Source: Limanda limanda
Taxonomy: Eukaryota; Chordata; Actinopteri; Pleuronectiformes; Pleuronectidae
Assembly: GCF_963576545.1 (NCBI RefSeq)
Contig: NC_083647.1
Location: forward strand, 1,395,507 to 1,459,506
Length of the DNA: 64,000 nucleotides
Direction: 5' to 3'
The stretch's first letter is position 1, and the number at the start of each line of letters is the position of its first letter. Shown here piece by piece: positions 24,390 to 49,850 of this stretch. The translations under genes were made by a program, and so were the position numbers. The notes beneath the pieces are model-generated. The model had not been told where the DNA came from, made no database searches, and saw only the letters and a list, made by a program, of their open reading frames with translations.

Positions 24390-25140
24390 TGAAGGTGAAC
24401 CTGCGGAGCGCTGCACACCCCCCCCCCCCCCCCAACGGCAAACACGCCACCGGACCTGCACATCTCAGGAGGGAGGGGGCAGCGAGAGAGAGTGAGAGGG
24501 GGGTGCGCCGTGGGTAGAGGCGTGCGACGCCAACCTCCGCTGCTCAAGTAACGAGCCAGTTTTGAGAATGTATTGAAAATGCGCGCTCACATGTCTGCCT
24601 CCACTCGCTCATCATTGTCGAGTCCTCCTCGCTCGTCTCCCGGCGCACCTGCTGCTGCTGGGCTGGTGAACCCGGCACCACATAGGTCCGTCAGTTTGGC
24701 ACATTTAGCAGCCTCCACCTCCAGAGACTTCAGCTTTTTTTCCCGATGCTTCTCAGCGCCACCCGGGCGTTTTTTTACTCTTATTATCCATTAAGTTAAG
24801 TTTCTGTCTCAGCAGCAGCCCGTCCCGCGACTCCCCCGCCAATGCCATGAGGTCCCGCCCCACCCTGGTTTGTGATTAGATTGACAGCACTGTCGGGGCT
24901 CTCTGAGCCTGTCAGCCCATGATTGATTGACAATGACAAACAATAGACCAATAATATGTGTCGATGCTGGCAGCACACTGCCAGCCCTCTGTAGCCAATT
25001 GGCCGGCCCAATTGGAGGGAATTTAGAGAGGAAGAAGAGAAAAAAAACAAAAAAACAACATAGCGGACCAGACCGGCCCACATTGGGTCAACGGCCCACC
25101 GGGATTATGCCCGGTATGCCAGATGGCCAGTCCACCCCTG
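23858..25140. mobile_element. hAT-type non-autonomous element, 8-bp TSD
   Basis: Perfect 8-bp duplication CCCTCGGC at 23850-23857 and 25141-25148. Ends are CAGGGCTGGACTGG on the left and, as reverse complement, CAGGGGTGGACTGG on the right, which is a hAT-style TIR. The interior is GC-rich, repeats GACCGGCCCA near both ends and has no transposase. It holds a stretch of 18S rRNA 3'-end sequence at 24358-24407 and a 16-C run at 24418. Confidence 0.88.
24358..24407 (+). pseudogene. 18S rRNA 3'-end fragment captured in a hAT element
   Basis: The 50 bases correspond to the universally conserved 3' end of eukaryotic 18S rRNA (AGGAAGTAAAAGTCGTAACA, then GGTGAACCTGCGGA), with two differences from the vertebrate sequence as I know it, in the segment between these blocks. 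The upstream helix-44 region is absent. The GC-rich DNA after it (poly-C, then GAGAGAGAGTGAGAGG) may derive from ITS1, but that is a guess. It is a fragment and cannot be a functional rRNA. Confidence 0.85.
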
Positions 25141-25628
25141 CCCTCGGCTCTCTTTATCAAGGCAGGTGTGAGACTGACCCTCGCTCTCATTTTAGTGTTA
25201 AAAATACACTTTAATATGTCATTAAATAACACTATGTATGTTAAAAATTAACTCTCGTACACAGCAAAATCTGTAGTGTTGTTTTTTCAGTGTTAATATC
25301 TTTGAGTTGTGGGTGTTGATTTTGGAGTTGTTTTAACACCTGTAGTGATCAAAAAGCTCTGCGAGCATTGTCAATCAAGCGAGTTAAATGTTAACACCTG
25401 TGACTGAGTTAGATTCACTTTAGGTGGAGTTGATCATAAAATATGGGAGGAGCCATGTTCCTCTCTCGGCCTCACCCAATGAACCATAACAAAATGCCTC
25501 AGCTCTCTTTATCAAGACAGGTGTGAGACTAACCCTCATTCTAATTTTAGTGTTAAAAATACACTTTAATGTGTCATAAAATAATGCTATGTATGTTAAA
25601 AATTAACTCTCATAGTGAAATGAAATAA

Positions 25629-25883
25629 CTAGGGCTGGGCAAGTTAACTCGTTTTAATCGAGTTAACTCAAGTGATGAGTTAACTCGATTGTTTATCCGC
25701 CAATTATTTTCTTTTTTCCTGTTCTGCAGCAGTCAGCTACAGACTTTCACAAAATATAAGCCTGACTTTCACAATAAAACAATAAATAATCAAACCTGAG
25801 TTAATGCGAGATAAAATAATTAATCGAGTTAACTCATCATTTGAGTTAACTCGATTGAAACGAGTTATCTTGCCCAGCACTAG
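25629..25883. mobile_element. 255-bp MITE with CTAG ends and 6-bp TSD
   Basis: AAATAA is duplicated at 25623-25628 and 25884-25889. Ends are CTAGGGCTGGGCAAGTTAAC and, as reverse complement, CTAGTGCTGGGCAAGATAAC, and inverted-repeat similarity continues for at least 60 bp through repeated GAGTTAACTCGAT words, so the transcript could fold into a long hairpin. No coding sequence. The end type and TSD length match the element at 53869-54879. Confidence 0.82.
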
Positions 25884-26274
25884 AAATAACACGATATTAG
25901 TGTTAAAAATACACTTTAATGTGTCATAAAATAACACTATGTATGTTAAAAATTAACTCTTATAGTGAAATGAAATAACACGATTTTAGTGTTAAAAATA
26001 CACTTTAACGTGTCATAAAATAACACTATGTATGTTAAAAATTAACACTCACAGTGAAAGGGAATAACACAATTTAGAGTTAAAGGTGCACTTATATGGT
26101 GTCATAAAATAACACCAAGGATGTCAAATATTTATCACTATTAAAGAGTTAAAATATTAACACTTTTCAAAGTGTAATTTTAACTCAGAATCCGTGAGGA
26201 TTATATCAACTCAGAAAAAGTGTTAAATTTAACACTCTGTGTATTGAATTAACACTCCCGATTTTGCTGTGTGC

Positions 26275-27185
26275 ACTTCCAATATGATTAATTTGACAGT
26301 GACTTTATCTGTCACAGAATTTAAATTTGTTTTCATGTTGTGTTTAAATAACATATATTGACATTACTTTATTAACAAATAAATGTATCTCTGACACAGT
26401 TTAATATTCTGTATGATTCCTGTCATTGTTTGGAGCAGGCAAGCTGCATATAACCTCAGAACATCCTGGGATGACATCATATCTAAAAATGCACTGCTGA
26501 TAAGTCCATCAAAAAATTGGTTTCTTGTTTAAGCACTGCGAGTCAAAAGTGACTGAATGCCATCTGGCCATGGTTCTCCAGTTGATGGGGTTGTGCAAAG
26601 GTTGTTTTATATTATTTTCGAGATTTAATTATGCCTAATGTGCAATTCAATAATATTTGGAATGATGAGAAAATTGTAGGAAAAACAAACAAACAACAGT
26701 GTGATGACCGAGAAAATCCAATATTTCCAGGTCTCTCCGAGCCAAAACAAAGCTGTTTGTCAAACACAGTGGCTGCCCCTTATTAACTGATTAGAGAACT
26801 TAAATCCCATTTACACCAGACATTTTGTGTTTTGTGTGACATTTTTAGAGGTGAAATCTGTGGTTTTGTCAGTACAAGTGGAAATGAACTGGACAATTGT
26901 GATGTTAATCGTCACCCAACAACTATATGATTGGAAATAATAATCACACATGACTGTTCCAAATTGGTGAGGTTACAGAAGCTTGGCAGCGAACAGCCAT
27001 TGGACAATTAATAACAGTAGTGGTCTCCTCGGTACTCGCGTTATTTAAGACACCTGGAGATGAGTCGCCATGCAAGAAAACACAACCTTAGTGAATGGAT
27101 ATCATTCTCTTCTATCGTTTTTGTTGTGAGGATGTAACTTGAGCTGGACAGAGTGATCAGACCTCAATGTCGTCACTGATGACAC
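26275..27185. other. Gene-free stretch, nothing recognised
   Basis: AT-rich unique sequence without long open frames or clear repeats. Confidence 0.5.
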
Positions 27186-27189
27186 ATAT

Positions 27190-27345
27190 TCATCTGGGGC
27201 GGTGTGGCCTACGGGGCAGAGTGGGTGTTCTCCAACAAGAAGGTTGCCGGTTCAATCCCTACTCTTCCCCATCTGCATGCCGAAGTGTCCTTGGCAAAGA
27301 TACTGAACCCCTAAATGACCCCTCATAAATGTTGAGTGTTCTAAA
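27190..27345 (+). repeat. tRNA-derived SINE (V-SINE-like)
   Basis: The head GGGGCGGTGTGGCCTA with the B-box-like GGTTCAATCC is tRNA-derived. The body contains CATGCCGAAGTGTCCTTGGC and AGATACTGAACCCC, the conserved core of many fish SINEs. Its 3' tail is short and diverged. Related pieces lie at 18352, 42913, 44338 and 46085. Confidence 0.8.
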
Positions 27346-27537
27346 AATGTAAGTCTAGTGTAATGTTATCGAGTTAAATCATACAATTCAGACACAAAAC
27401 ACATTTGCGTGCAAGCATAAATATAAATTAAAAAATATAAAAAACTGTATACAAATATAATAAACATTCGAAACGAGAAACATATATGTGCAATATGAAT
27501 TACAGATATTTATAATTTGGTGTTCATACAGTGTAAG

Positions 27538-29023
27538 CAGGGGTTAATTTGTGCCGGATCATGCCGGAACAGGATCCGGCACCTCTTGGTTTTGGCCTGC
27601 CCGTGTTCCGGGACTTATTTGGGCTGATCCGGTACCTCTCGTATAGAAAAAAATATTAATACAGAACTGCCAACTCTCACGCTTTCGGCGTGTGACACAC
27701 ATCCAATTTGTGACGCCAAAAAAAAAAGTGATTTCTTACAAGTGGCCAATATGTCAATCGCGAAGGCAGTGTGGGCCGGCGCCGCCACGCCCCCCCCCCT
27801 GACAAGAGGTCCGCTACATCGTCCAGGGCGGGGGTGCGGCGGCGGCTAAAGACACACCGCCGCTGATGCGACGTTTTGTAATAAACACGAGACAATTTGT
27901 CGGGAAATCAGGGTACTTGAGGCCATGTTGGATCGGCCAGGGCGCTACACTGAACTGAGCCAGAGGGGAATTGAGGAAAACTCTCTCCATGGTGTCACAT
28001 TGAATGGAGGAAAATCAAGTGACAAAAAACTCGACCCGAAGCAGTTTTTCCTAACTGTGGCTAAGAACTTAGAGGAACGTATGTTATCTCAAGGAGGCCG
28101 GCTGCCTGATAAAACTGGATATAACAAGTTAATTGAGGAGCTGAAGGTGCTTTACGCACAGTACTGGCCCGAGGACGCAGGTGCGCTGTATGGAGAGACT
28201 GAGGTTGAGTCGCTGTGCAAGCGCTTTAACATTACCAACCCGAGCGCAGTCATACTGGCCTACAGAAAACACAGCGACTCGGATGGAAAAGACATCCCCG
28301 ATGAACTGATGGAGTTACTTGTTGCTGTCAACAGCATTCCTATTGCGAGTGCTGAATGTGAGCGCGGATTTTCGCAAATGAACTTAATTTGGACTCACAA
28401 CCGTTCCTCTCTGCTCACATCCACCATATCATCTTTACTCTTCCTAAATCTTGTTGGACCCCCCCTGGCTAAATTCAATCCAGTCCCGTACGTGAGGTCG
28501 TGGGTGGCCAAAGGACACAGAACTGCCACAGACACACGCAGTAAAACCCGAAACAGGGAGGAGGAGGAGAATCCGGACATGGTCGTGATGTGGGGTGTTT
28601 TGGACTAAATATGATGAGCATACTGTCTATAAATAGGCCGCCGTGCCAATCTTTAAATAATAATTATGGAAGATTTATGTGATTTATTGTAAGCTTTGAA
28701 CTTTTATTTTTTATGTTTTACAAGTTAGATCTATGTTGAGAAATTAATTGCTGACTGTAAGTCCCACCTGTGTTGATGTGGGCATTTGCCTGTGCTGTGC
28801 AGTATAGCCTAAAATAATTGTTAATTATTGTCATAAAATTTATACCATGGATATTATTTGAAATTAAGGCTTGTAAGTCCCACAGCATTGTCAGTGGGCA
28901 TTTGCATGTTTTTTTCAGCACCGTTTTCTGTATGCGTTCCGGGACCTGTGCCCGTCTCGTCATCCCTGCGCTGTAATATGTACTTTGCGTTCCGGCACCT
29001 TGTGATTTACAAATTAAGCACTG
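27538..29023 (+). mobile_element. hAT element with partial transposase
   Basis: Ends are CAGGGGTTAATTTGT on the left and, as reverse complement, CAGTGCTTAATTTGT on the right. They are flanked by AGTGTAAG (27530-27537) and AGTGTAGG (29024-29031), an 8-bp target duplication with one change. CCGGAAC/GTTCCGG words recur in both subterminal regions. At 1486 bp it is too short for a full hAT transposase, and only the C-terminal part is encoded. Confidence 0.85.
27925..28608 (+). CDS. hAT transposase, C-terminal part (KIAA1586-like)
   Basis: Encodes 227 residues of a hAT transposase. Residues ~125-185 are the hAT C-terminal dimerisation region, with SIPIASAECERGFSQMN, then RSSL and SSLLFLNLVGPPL. 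The tail matches the end of the family known from KIAA1586-like proteins (YVRSWVAKGHRTATDT). The BED zinc finger and most of the RNase-H-like catalytic domain are missing, so it cannot catalyse transposition. The first methionine is only the first in frame; the true N-terminus was probably lost in an internal deletion of the element. The frame is uninterrupted to its stop. It lies inside the 27538-29023 element with no sign of host exons around it, so co-option as a host gene is possible but unsupported. Confidence 0.8.
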   Translation: MLDRPGRYTELSQRGIEENSLHGVTLNGGKSSDKKLDPKQFFLTVAKNLEERMLSQGGRLPDKTGYNKLIEELKVLYAQYWPEDAGALYGETEVESLCKRFNITNPSAVILAYRKHSDSDGKDIPDELMELLVAVNSIPIASAECERGFSQMNLIWTHNRSSLLTSTISSLLFLNLVGPPLAKFNPVPYVRSWVAKGHRTATDTRSKTRNREEEENPDMVVMWGVLD

Positions 29024-29034
29024 AGTGTAGGCCT

Positions 29035-29768
29035 ACTACTACAATATGCTGGTAATCCCAAAAAAGTTCCCATATTTAATTGATGCTCCAACATCATGCT
29101 GATCAGGCTGATTGTTATCATACTTACACGACATGGTGAAAACTGAGCACACAAGTCTCACTTTATGAAGCAAAATCTTTAACTTCCCTTGAAATTTAAA
29201 GTAATGCTTAAAAATTAAAGAAAGCTTTCCTGTGTCAGTTTTCTTGCCTTGTCTCTGTGAGAGACTGACAGATGGACAGACAGAAAGAGGGAAATGAAAC
29301 AAACCTAACACAGGTTTCTGTGACTTTGTGAATAGACAAGCAAACCTCCGCTAAAGATCATCCTCTCCTTCAAAGCTTGCTGTGTTCATTTGTCTCTATA
29401 TCATTCACAAGCCTGATAACCTCCAACAGGATGAAGTTCTTAAAACAACACACTGTCAGTGTCTCAAACCAACATAGTTGAGCAACAGGCCTTATAACAG
29501 CAGGAGGGAAGCAGGGAGGAGGGGGAAACTTCAAAAGCTTGGTATGTTTACAGAGAGTTCTGTTTCCCCTCGAGTGTTGACTACCACAGACGCATGCACT
29601 TTCACAGGGACAAGCAGGGGGGGGGGGCTATGTCAACTAACCATAGATGTGACAACTATCTGTGACTTATCCATTTCATTGTTTAATTTACTGTCAAATA
29701 ACACATACTAGTGACAAAATTGAAACTGCAATTATTCCTGTCAACGAAACTTCATGTTTCTGTTATTT
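29035..29768. other. Gene-free stretch, nothing recognised
   Basis: Unique sequence with a short G run near 29617. Open frames of 76-90 codons lack domains. Confidence 0.5.
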
Positions 29769-29769
29769 A

Positions 29770-29880
<111 letters not shown>

Positions 29881-30181
29881 CAATTGGTGTAATTTTCCTC
29901 CATCAACATTGTCTCTCTTTTCACCTCTTCTTTCACACCCTGAACAGAGCATCTGTCGTGGAGCCCTCGATGTTCAACTTTGATGGAAAATTTTCAACAC
30001 GAGTGCAAACAAGCACTAATACACAGGGGATCAGGATGAGTTTAAATCAACATAGTAACCGTATTAGGTTACGTTATTCCAAAGACTGCTATAATCACTG
30101 GAGATGACAGAGCATAGATAACAATTTCAAAGGAGTTGGCAGGCTGCATGTGTGGAGTATTTAGAACAAACTCAGAAAGAT

Positions 30182-31543
30182 AGATAGATAGATAGATAGA
30201 GTACTTTATTCATCCCCGAAGGGAAATTAAGTTGTCATAGCAGCCGGTATATTTGAATACAATAAAATACAATACAATACAATACAATAGAAAAAACAGA
30301 AGCACAAGATAAAATACAATAAAATAGGTAGATAAGGTGCAGTGTCAAGATGATGGTAAAAAGTACTGATGATATGATGGTAATGGTATTGTTAGAATAC
30401 AATAAAATAGGTAGATAAGGTGCATTGGCAAGATGATGGTAAAAAGTACTGATGATATGATGGTAATGGTATTGTTAGACAGTATATAAGAATAGTACAG
30501 TATATATAGTATATAATATAACATAATATATATTTATATATGATAGTAATTATACCAATATAAAAGCAGTATATGGTAATAATGGCAGCAACAGTATATA
30601 TAATAGTAATGGTGGTATAATAATAGTAATTATAACATTTACACATGTATAAATATGTGTATATAGACTTACGTAAACAAGAATATACAAAGTATGATAT
30701 GATATATAGTAGAAGTATGAATATGAATATAAGTATTTGACTATACAATAGGTAATATAATATACTAAGAGTCTAAGAATATGTAGACAGAGTGTGCAAA
30801 AGACAATATTATTGTATAAAATGATATATAATATCAATATGGTATATATGAACAAATATCACATATGATGTGAAGATAGTGTATATGGAGTGTTGTACAG
30901 GATCCACAGTGCAAGGAGACAGGTTTAGTGCAGTTCTGTGATGGTGGCTCTGACAGAGGTAGAGGAGTTGAACAGTCTTATTGCGGTTGGGAGAAACGAT
31001 TTCCTGTATCGTTCCTTAGAGCAGCGGGGTTGAATGAGTCTGTGGCTGAAGCTGCTCCTTAGCTTGTCCAGGGCTTTGTAGAGGGGGTGAGAGGGATGGT
31101 CCATGATTGCCAGCAGTTTTGCCAGCATCCTGTCCTCCACCACCTCCTCCAGGGTGACAAGCTTAGAGCCAACCACAGACTCTGCTTTCCTGATGAGTTT
31201 TCTCAGTCTGTTGGCGTCCTTTGCCTTGATGCCCGCACCCCAGGACACCACAGCAAAGAAGATGGTGCTCGCCACAACAGACTGGTAGAACATCTGCAGC
31301 ATCTTGTTGCAGACGTGGAAGGACCTGAGCCTCCTCAGGAAGTAAAGCCGGCTCAGGCCCTTCTTGTAGACGGCCTGTGTGTTGGTGGACCAGTCCAGTT
31401 TATTGTCCAGTGTGACACCCAGGTACTTGTATGCCGACACCACCTCCACATCCGTCCCACTGATGCAGACAGGAGAGGGCAGGGGCTTGTTCCTCCTGAA
31501 GTCCACCACCATCTCCCTCGTCTTCGCCACGTTGAGCTGCATG
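30182..31543 (-). mobile_element. 5'-truncated CR1/L2-group LINE, 9-bp TSD
   Basis: CAGAAAGAT is duplicated at 30173-30181 and 31544-31552. On the minus strand the element holds the end of ORF2 (31543-30925), an AT-rich 3' UTR, AATTTCCCTTCGGGGATGAA and a (TATC)n tail at 30182-30200. In the 3' UTR, about 30316-30395 is repeated at 30396-30478. Truncation at the 5' side and a short TSD are typical of target-primed reverse transcription. Confidence 0.9.
30925..31543 (-). pseudogene. LINE ORF2 fragment, reverse transcriptase C-terminal part
   Basis: About 206 open codons ending at 30925. It covers the last part of the reverse transcriptase: LNVAKTREMVVDF, AYKYLGVTLD, LYFLRRLRSF and FYQSVVASTIFFAVVSWG, then a C-terminal extension ending ATITELH. 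The YADD catalytic box and the N-terminal endonuclease lie upstream of the truncation and are absent. The frame is intact, so the insertion is fairly young. The last ~85 residues are almost identical to those of the copy at 11866-12810. Confidence 0.88.
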
Positions 31544-31559
31544 CAGAAAGATGCAGTTA

Positions 31560-33700
31560 TATACAATGTATGCAAAGTCCTATTTGGAAAGTGAAGGCAA
31601 AGTCATTGTTTACCTGAGAAAAATTGTGGTGACCTACAATCGTCAAGGAAATAAAACTGAAATCTCCAATATAATATGATCATAGAAGAAAAGTGATGTT
31701 ATTGGAGTTTAAAACCTGTGTTTATTTTCTTTGACAAAAAAGAGATAAACAAAAACAAGAAACAGATCATGGCAATGCTCAACATTTCTCTACATGCATG
31801 CCTGAATCATGTTCCCGCAGTGCACCAATAAATACACTGCCATCAGTCAAACTGGGTTAACCTAGCTATGCACTTTAATGCCTTGGCTGTGGGAGCTGGA
31901 TAGCCTAAAGTGATAGTGAAATTATTTTCCCACCAGCAGAAAACACTGACATTTCAAATATAATATTACAGAGAGAAAAAGTACCTGTTAAGTCACTAAT
32001 TGTTAAGTTAAATAATTTTACTCTGCTAATATCTCTTCATGGTCAACTAGCTGTACTGTACATTCTGTGTGTGCGGTGGTAAAAAAGAATCTAGATTAAA
32101 TACACTGCCTGGCTATGTATTTGATAAATAAACAGTATATGCTATGCTAATCATCCTTCTTGAAGCGATTTTTAATAATACTGATTTAAACATCACCATA
32201 TAAAAATATATACTGTAATAATTCCTCTGCCTTCTACTTCAATCGTGGAATGGGAGGACGACCTGAGAAGTGTCCTCATATAACATACACCTCCGCTAGT
32301 GTCTCTCAGAATATAACAACTACTGTTAACCACTGGAAATGCTATCTTCACAATAGTGCTCCAAATGCTAAGTGCTGAAGCACCAATAACTGCAACTAAC
32401 CCAAAGAAAAACTTTGGGCTTTGGTGACCAAACACCGGTACATAATGTTCTCCAAGCTGGCAGTAGCCAGTCACTTACACCTGTAGTGTAGAGGTAACGG
32501 TACAGTGTCTGACTGTCTGCTTCTTTAAGGTCCGACAGACATTCATTGTTGTCGTTGAACATGTATTTAGTGTAAATACAGAGGGTCTATTTTGTCTGCA
32601 GTTAATGTTTGTGATGGCTAATTCAAACTTGTTGAGATCAGAGGTGAACCTTGGCAAAGCGTGTGCATAAATGTGTCGGTTTAGCCCCCTGAAGGAGCAG
32701 TGAAGAGGGGTAGCAGGTCAGAGACATCACCTGAGCCAGTGTCTGTGTGTGTCTGTCTGTTGGCGCAAGAAATATAAATAAAAGTAAGCAAGCAGCAGTC
32801 AGGATGGATTGAATGAATGACATAAAACATATATATAGCATATAGTAAATGCCAGGTTATTGATTATTTATACAGTTTAATGAATTCTTAAGCAAGTAAA
32901 ATAAAATTACAAATCACCCCCCAAAAAACACAACCAACAATGGACCCAGCCAATCACTGATACCCAACCCCACCTTGTAGTCGGCATATGTGTTGCTGGG
33001 AAATCCGTTATGTAAACAATGACATATGTGGAGAAGTTATCATGTGGCTCTAAGGTGGCTCTAGCCCATGGAAAAGCAAACTGGTTCTTAAGAGGCAGGT
33101 TTAGTCATAACTAATTTGGGAATATTTAGCAGCAAAATCCAATGGGGATACAATTTAAGTTTTTTCAAGTTTTCAGACAAGAAGAAATGTTCAAAGACTG
33201 GTACCACTTGCATCATATTTAATGTAAAGGTGAACATTTGTTCCCTATATAGAAACAGGAGTTCCTTTCAAGAAACTTTGATCTGTGTAAAATTGTAAAG
33301 GGGCCAATAAATAAGCTTATCCTCCATACTCACACACACACACAGACTCATACACACACTCTGTGCACAAAAAACAAACATGACCAATAGACATTCAGAT
33401 CGGCATAAAAAGAGAAGCAGCAACTCACATGGAAGGGGATTAGCTGATAATATTCACATTTACATATTTAACACTGATTTTCATTGCGCTTTCAATGGTT
33501 CCAACACCAGTGTTATTTCATTTCTGAACAAATAGTCTACACATACGAATAAAAAAGCTTCACCAGTCTTTCTTGTCTATGTCATCCATTCATATTTCCG
33601 TATGATTTGAAAGTTATGTCCTTTTTTGTTTTAAACTGAAGTTACCCAAAATTTGACCAGCCAGGAGTTGCAGTTTTTTCTGCTCATCAAGGTTTGTGTC
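31560..33700. other. Downstream flank of ism2, no gene recognised
   Basis: AT-rich unique DNA. It should include the ism2 3' UTR next to 33720; a possible minus-strand ATTAAA signal lies at 33218-33223. A short broken (CA)n lies near 33330. No coding exon was recognised. Confidence 0.4.
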
Positions 33701-33720
33701 AACGGTCAGGAGAAATTATG

Positions 33721-47011
<13,291 letters not shown>

Positions 47012-47339
47012 CTTCCCTGGGACTCTGAGCTGATCTTCTCCAAAAAGACAGGATGCGGACACCTTCAGACTCAGTCCTCAGCAACAAGAGCAGAGCTCAA
47101 ACCATGTCAGTGAGCCGAGAGGAAAATAAAACACTAAAACAGTACGCGTGTGCGTCCTCTCCGTGCGCTCTGTGCCGAGTGGCTTGCTCCCAAAGTAATC
47201 CTCGGCATCCGATCTCTAGTATTGGTACGTTCATTGATACTAAGAAAGTGTAGTTAAGTGAAACGATTGTCAGTGGTCTAATGCAACCTCCAACCCACTG
47301 AGCGAAAAGAAAAGTACGTCCACCTCTGGTGAAGTGACA

Positions 47340-47430
47340 CACAGTCAGTTACACTCCAGCTTGAAGGAGAAACCCTCCCCTCTCCCATGGATGACGCAAC
47401 AGAGGGAGGAAAAAAAAGTCACATATAAAC
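47340..47430 (-). promoter_or_regulatory. Candidate ism2 core promoter
   Basis: On the minus strand a TATA-like TTTATATG lies at about 47423-47430 and a CRE-like TGCGTCAT near 47391-47398, followed by a CCTC/GGAG-rich stretch toward the coding start at 47011. Position is plausible for a ~350-bp 5' UTR, but no transcript evidence is available here. Confidence 0.25.
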
Positions 47431-49850
47431 AAAGAACGTTTACATTAAGTATCATGAACACATTCTAGTATGTTATTGATTATATAAACTGCTAACCATC
47501 TTCGATAATCAATAAATTGCAATTGATCAAAATAAAACGATTTTTATTCAGCATAAAATGTAGTTTAACCAAAATAACTGTAGTAAAACACAAAGGTTAA
47601 TCAAAAGAGCAGGCAGTCTAATAAAAACAAGCAAAAAAGCTAGTCAATAAATTTAATAATTTCAAAGACCTTGGCCTTGAATTATTAACCACCTGTGGTA
47701 GTAATATTGCATTTTCCACAAAGACAAAAATTAAATTTAAAATTTAAAAGATATATTTTAATCAATAAAATGTCGTTTTAATCAGAGAGGTAGTACAGTT
47801 AATAGTAAAATCAAGTCCATCCAACAATAAGTATTTTAATAAAGGAAATTTAGATCGACCAAAAAGAAATTGGGTGGTCTGAAAAAAAACTTATTATTAT
47901 CCTTAAATTAATTCAAAGCAAACAATCAAGATGCTTTCAGTTCATTGTTCTATAGAGACCCTTGTCTTGCATAACTTATGTCATATCAAGTTGGACTTCT
48001 GATAGTCTTTGCTTCAGCCCAAAACCCCAAACAGTGGATCGGAACTTTGGAGACAACTCTGGTCGGACTCTACTTTGTGGACATTCACTTCACTGTAACC
48101 ATATTCAGTCTTTGTTGCTAGTTTTGCATTGAACCATTAAAACCACCTTTTGCCTCTGCTCCTCTTCTCTGTCCAAACACGAACATTAACATGTACTTTG
48201 ATAAAATGTTTTGTATGAGGACTATTTTGAGCATGGACCTTACACCTAACTCCTTCCAGACACAGTTCAAGAAAACCTGTGGTGAGGTGGAGGAGACACA
48301 GAGGAGGAATGGAGCAAGGAATGGGGTCAAAGGGTGAAAGAGCTTCCAGATGTTGGGACTGTTTCTTTTTCAAATTAGGGTTCCTCCTCACTTCCTCTTT
48401 TGACTGAGACCATGTGTGTGTATGTTTGTCAAGCAAAAGTGTTCAAACTGCATTTAATGAGCCCCTCTTTGGGATCAGTTAGATTATCATCAGGTTATTT
48501 CAGACATGGAGTGTTGCAACATATGAATGCTTTTTTTCAGAAAATATTATGCCACATCTCACTGCATATGCTACAGACTGTAATTTTTGCCATTGCCAAC
48601 GTTTAGTTAGTTATATGCTATATTACCCAATGTAAAAAGACATTTTCTATGTTACCAAATGCCGATGCACAACATACAGTGAAATTGAGCGACTGTCCAC
48701 AGACACATCATTGAGCCGTGATCTGTGAAGTGACTAATAGGTACCCAAAACTTTCGGCCTTTCACATCACTGACGGACAGATATACACATGGTTAGCTTT
48801 CACCCTTGCATTCTCTTTTTGTTTCCCTCAAGAGGTATTACTTTTATATGAGTAAAACTACTCAAAACATATCCAAATGTTTAGTATGCTAACAAGAACA
48901 AGTGAGTTTCACTATGCTCTGTCTATTTGTGTCATTCTATTGTGGGAGCTGCAGAGAGAAATAAGAATGGAATCATTCATAGACAAACTAAGTTGTTATA
49001 GCAGATTTAATAGGGTTAAAGATAATAGAATTGGATTCAGTTGCTGTAAAACAGAGTTAGGGGTAGCAAACTACCATGATGCTTCTCCTCATGATTTCCA
49101 ACAAGGTTAAGAGTGCAGAGCCAAAGGAAAGACAGAGGCACTGGCAACAAGGGTATATACATAGCTGTACCTTAAGCACAATACATATTTTGTTGCCAGT
49201 TTCCTCTGGTGTTTATGTGCATAATTACCTAATATCATCCTGAAGGTCTGTAGCAAGTCAAAGGAGACATAGAAATCAAAAACTTGGTCAATGGTGACCC
49301 CTGCAGTCTGGGATGCACCTTCCCCCCAATGGGTTGAGAGTTCACATGCCTACAATTTAAATAAAGGATATATATATATATATACACAGATACGCATATA
49401 TACTGATAACAAGAACATAACACGTGCCAATGCAAAATTTCTTTAGTCTAAATCTAGGCATCAGGTTATCTTCTGGAACCTGCCCTTCAACATCATAGGT
49501 GGAAAGCCTAAGCTTCATGGAAAGTTAAAGTTAAAAAACCCTGGCACAGAACAGAGCCACCATCAATGACAGCATAAGTCATGCATGAATCTGATTCAGC
49601 TTGAAACTGGGTGCTGCGGTGGACACAGTTTGCAAAGAGGATCTGTAGTGAAAGCAGGAAGAGGAGGCAGCCATAAGCAGCTATAAAGAGCGGACAATAT
49701 AAGCTTTGCAAATTGAAAGAATAAGAGGTCATCAGCTGATGAGATCTGCTCACGTACTGGATTGTGGATACCAATGCAGTTTGCTGCTGATATTTAACAA
49801 AGTGCTGCAGTTGTACATTATTTCTTAAAAAGCAGAAAGTGATATATATT
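47431..49850. other. Intergenic stretch upstream of ism2
   Basis: AT-rich unique DNA with a short (TA)n at ~49370. Short open frames near 48118-48436 overlap on one strand in two frames and have no recognisable domain. Nothing else is supported. Confidence 0.5.

Larger units (their letters stand above)
23613..26271. mobile_element. Non-autonomous DNA element with CAGCAAAATC ends, tandem copies
   Basis: The left end (CACAGCAAAATCTGTAGTGT) and the right end (reverse complement CACAGCAAAATCGGGAGTGT) form terminal inverted repeats. A second left end at 25256 restarts the same sequence, so two copies lie head to tail. The interior is made of a degenerate repeat, AGTGTTAAAAATACACTTTA followed by a TGTCATAAAATAACAC motif, seen near 25195, 25550, 25898 and 25987. 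The first copy is split by a hAT element (23858-25140) and the second by a 255-bp MITE (25629-25883). No coding sequence. Confidence 0.75.

Noticed and set aside
24358..24407. A functional rRNA gene
   Set aside because: Only 50 bp of the 18S 3' end is present, with changes, inside a transposon.
31087..31617. A 176-codon plus-strand frame
   Set aside because: Antisense shadow of the LINE reverse transcriptase fragment.
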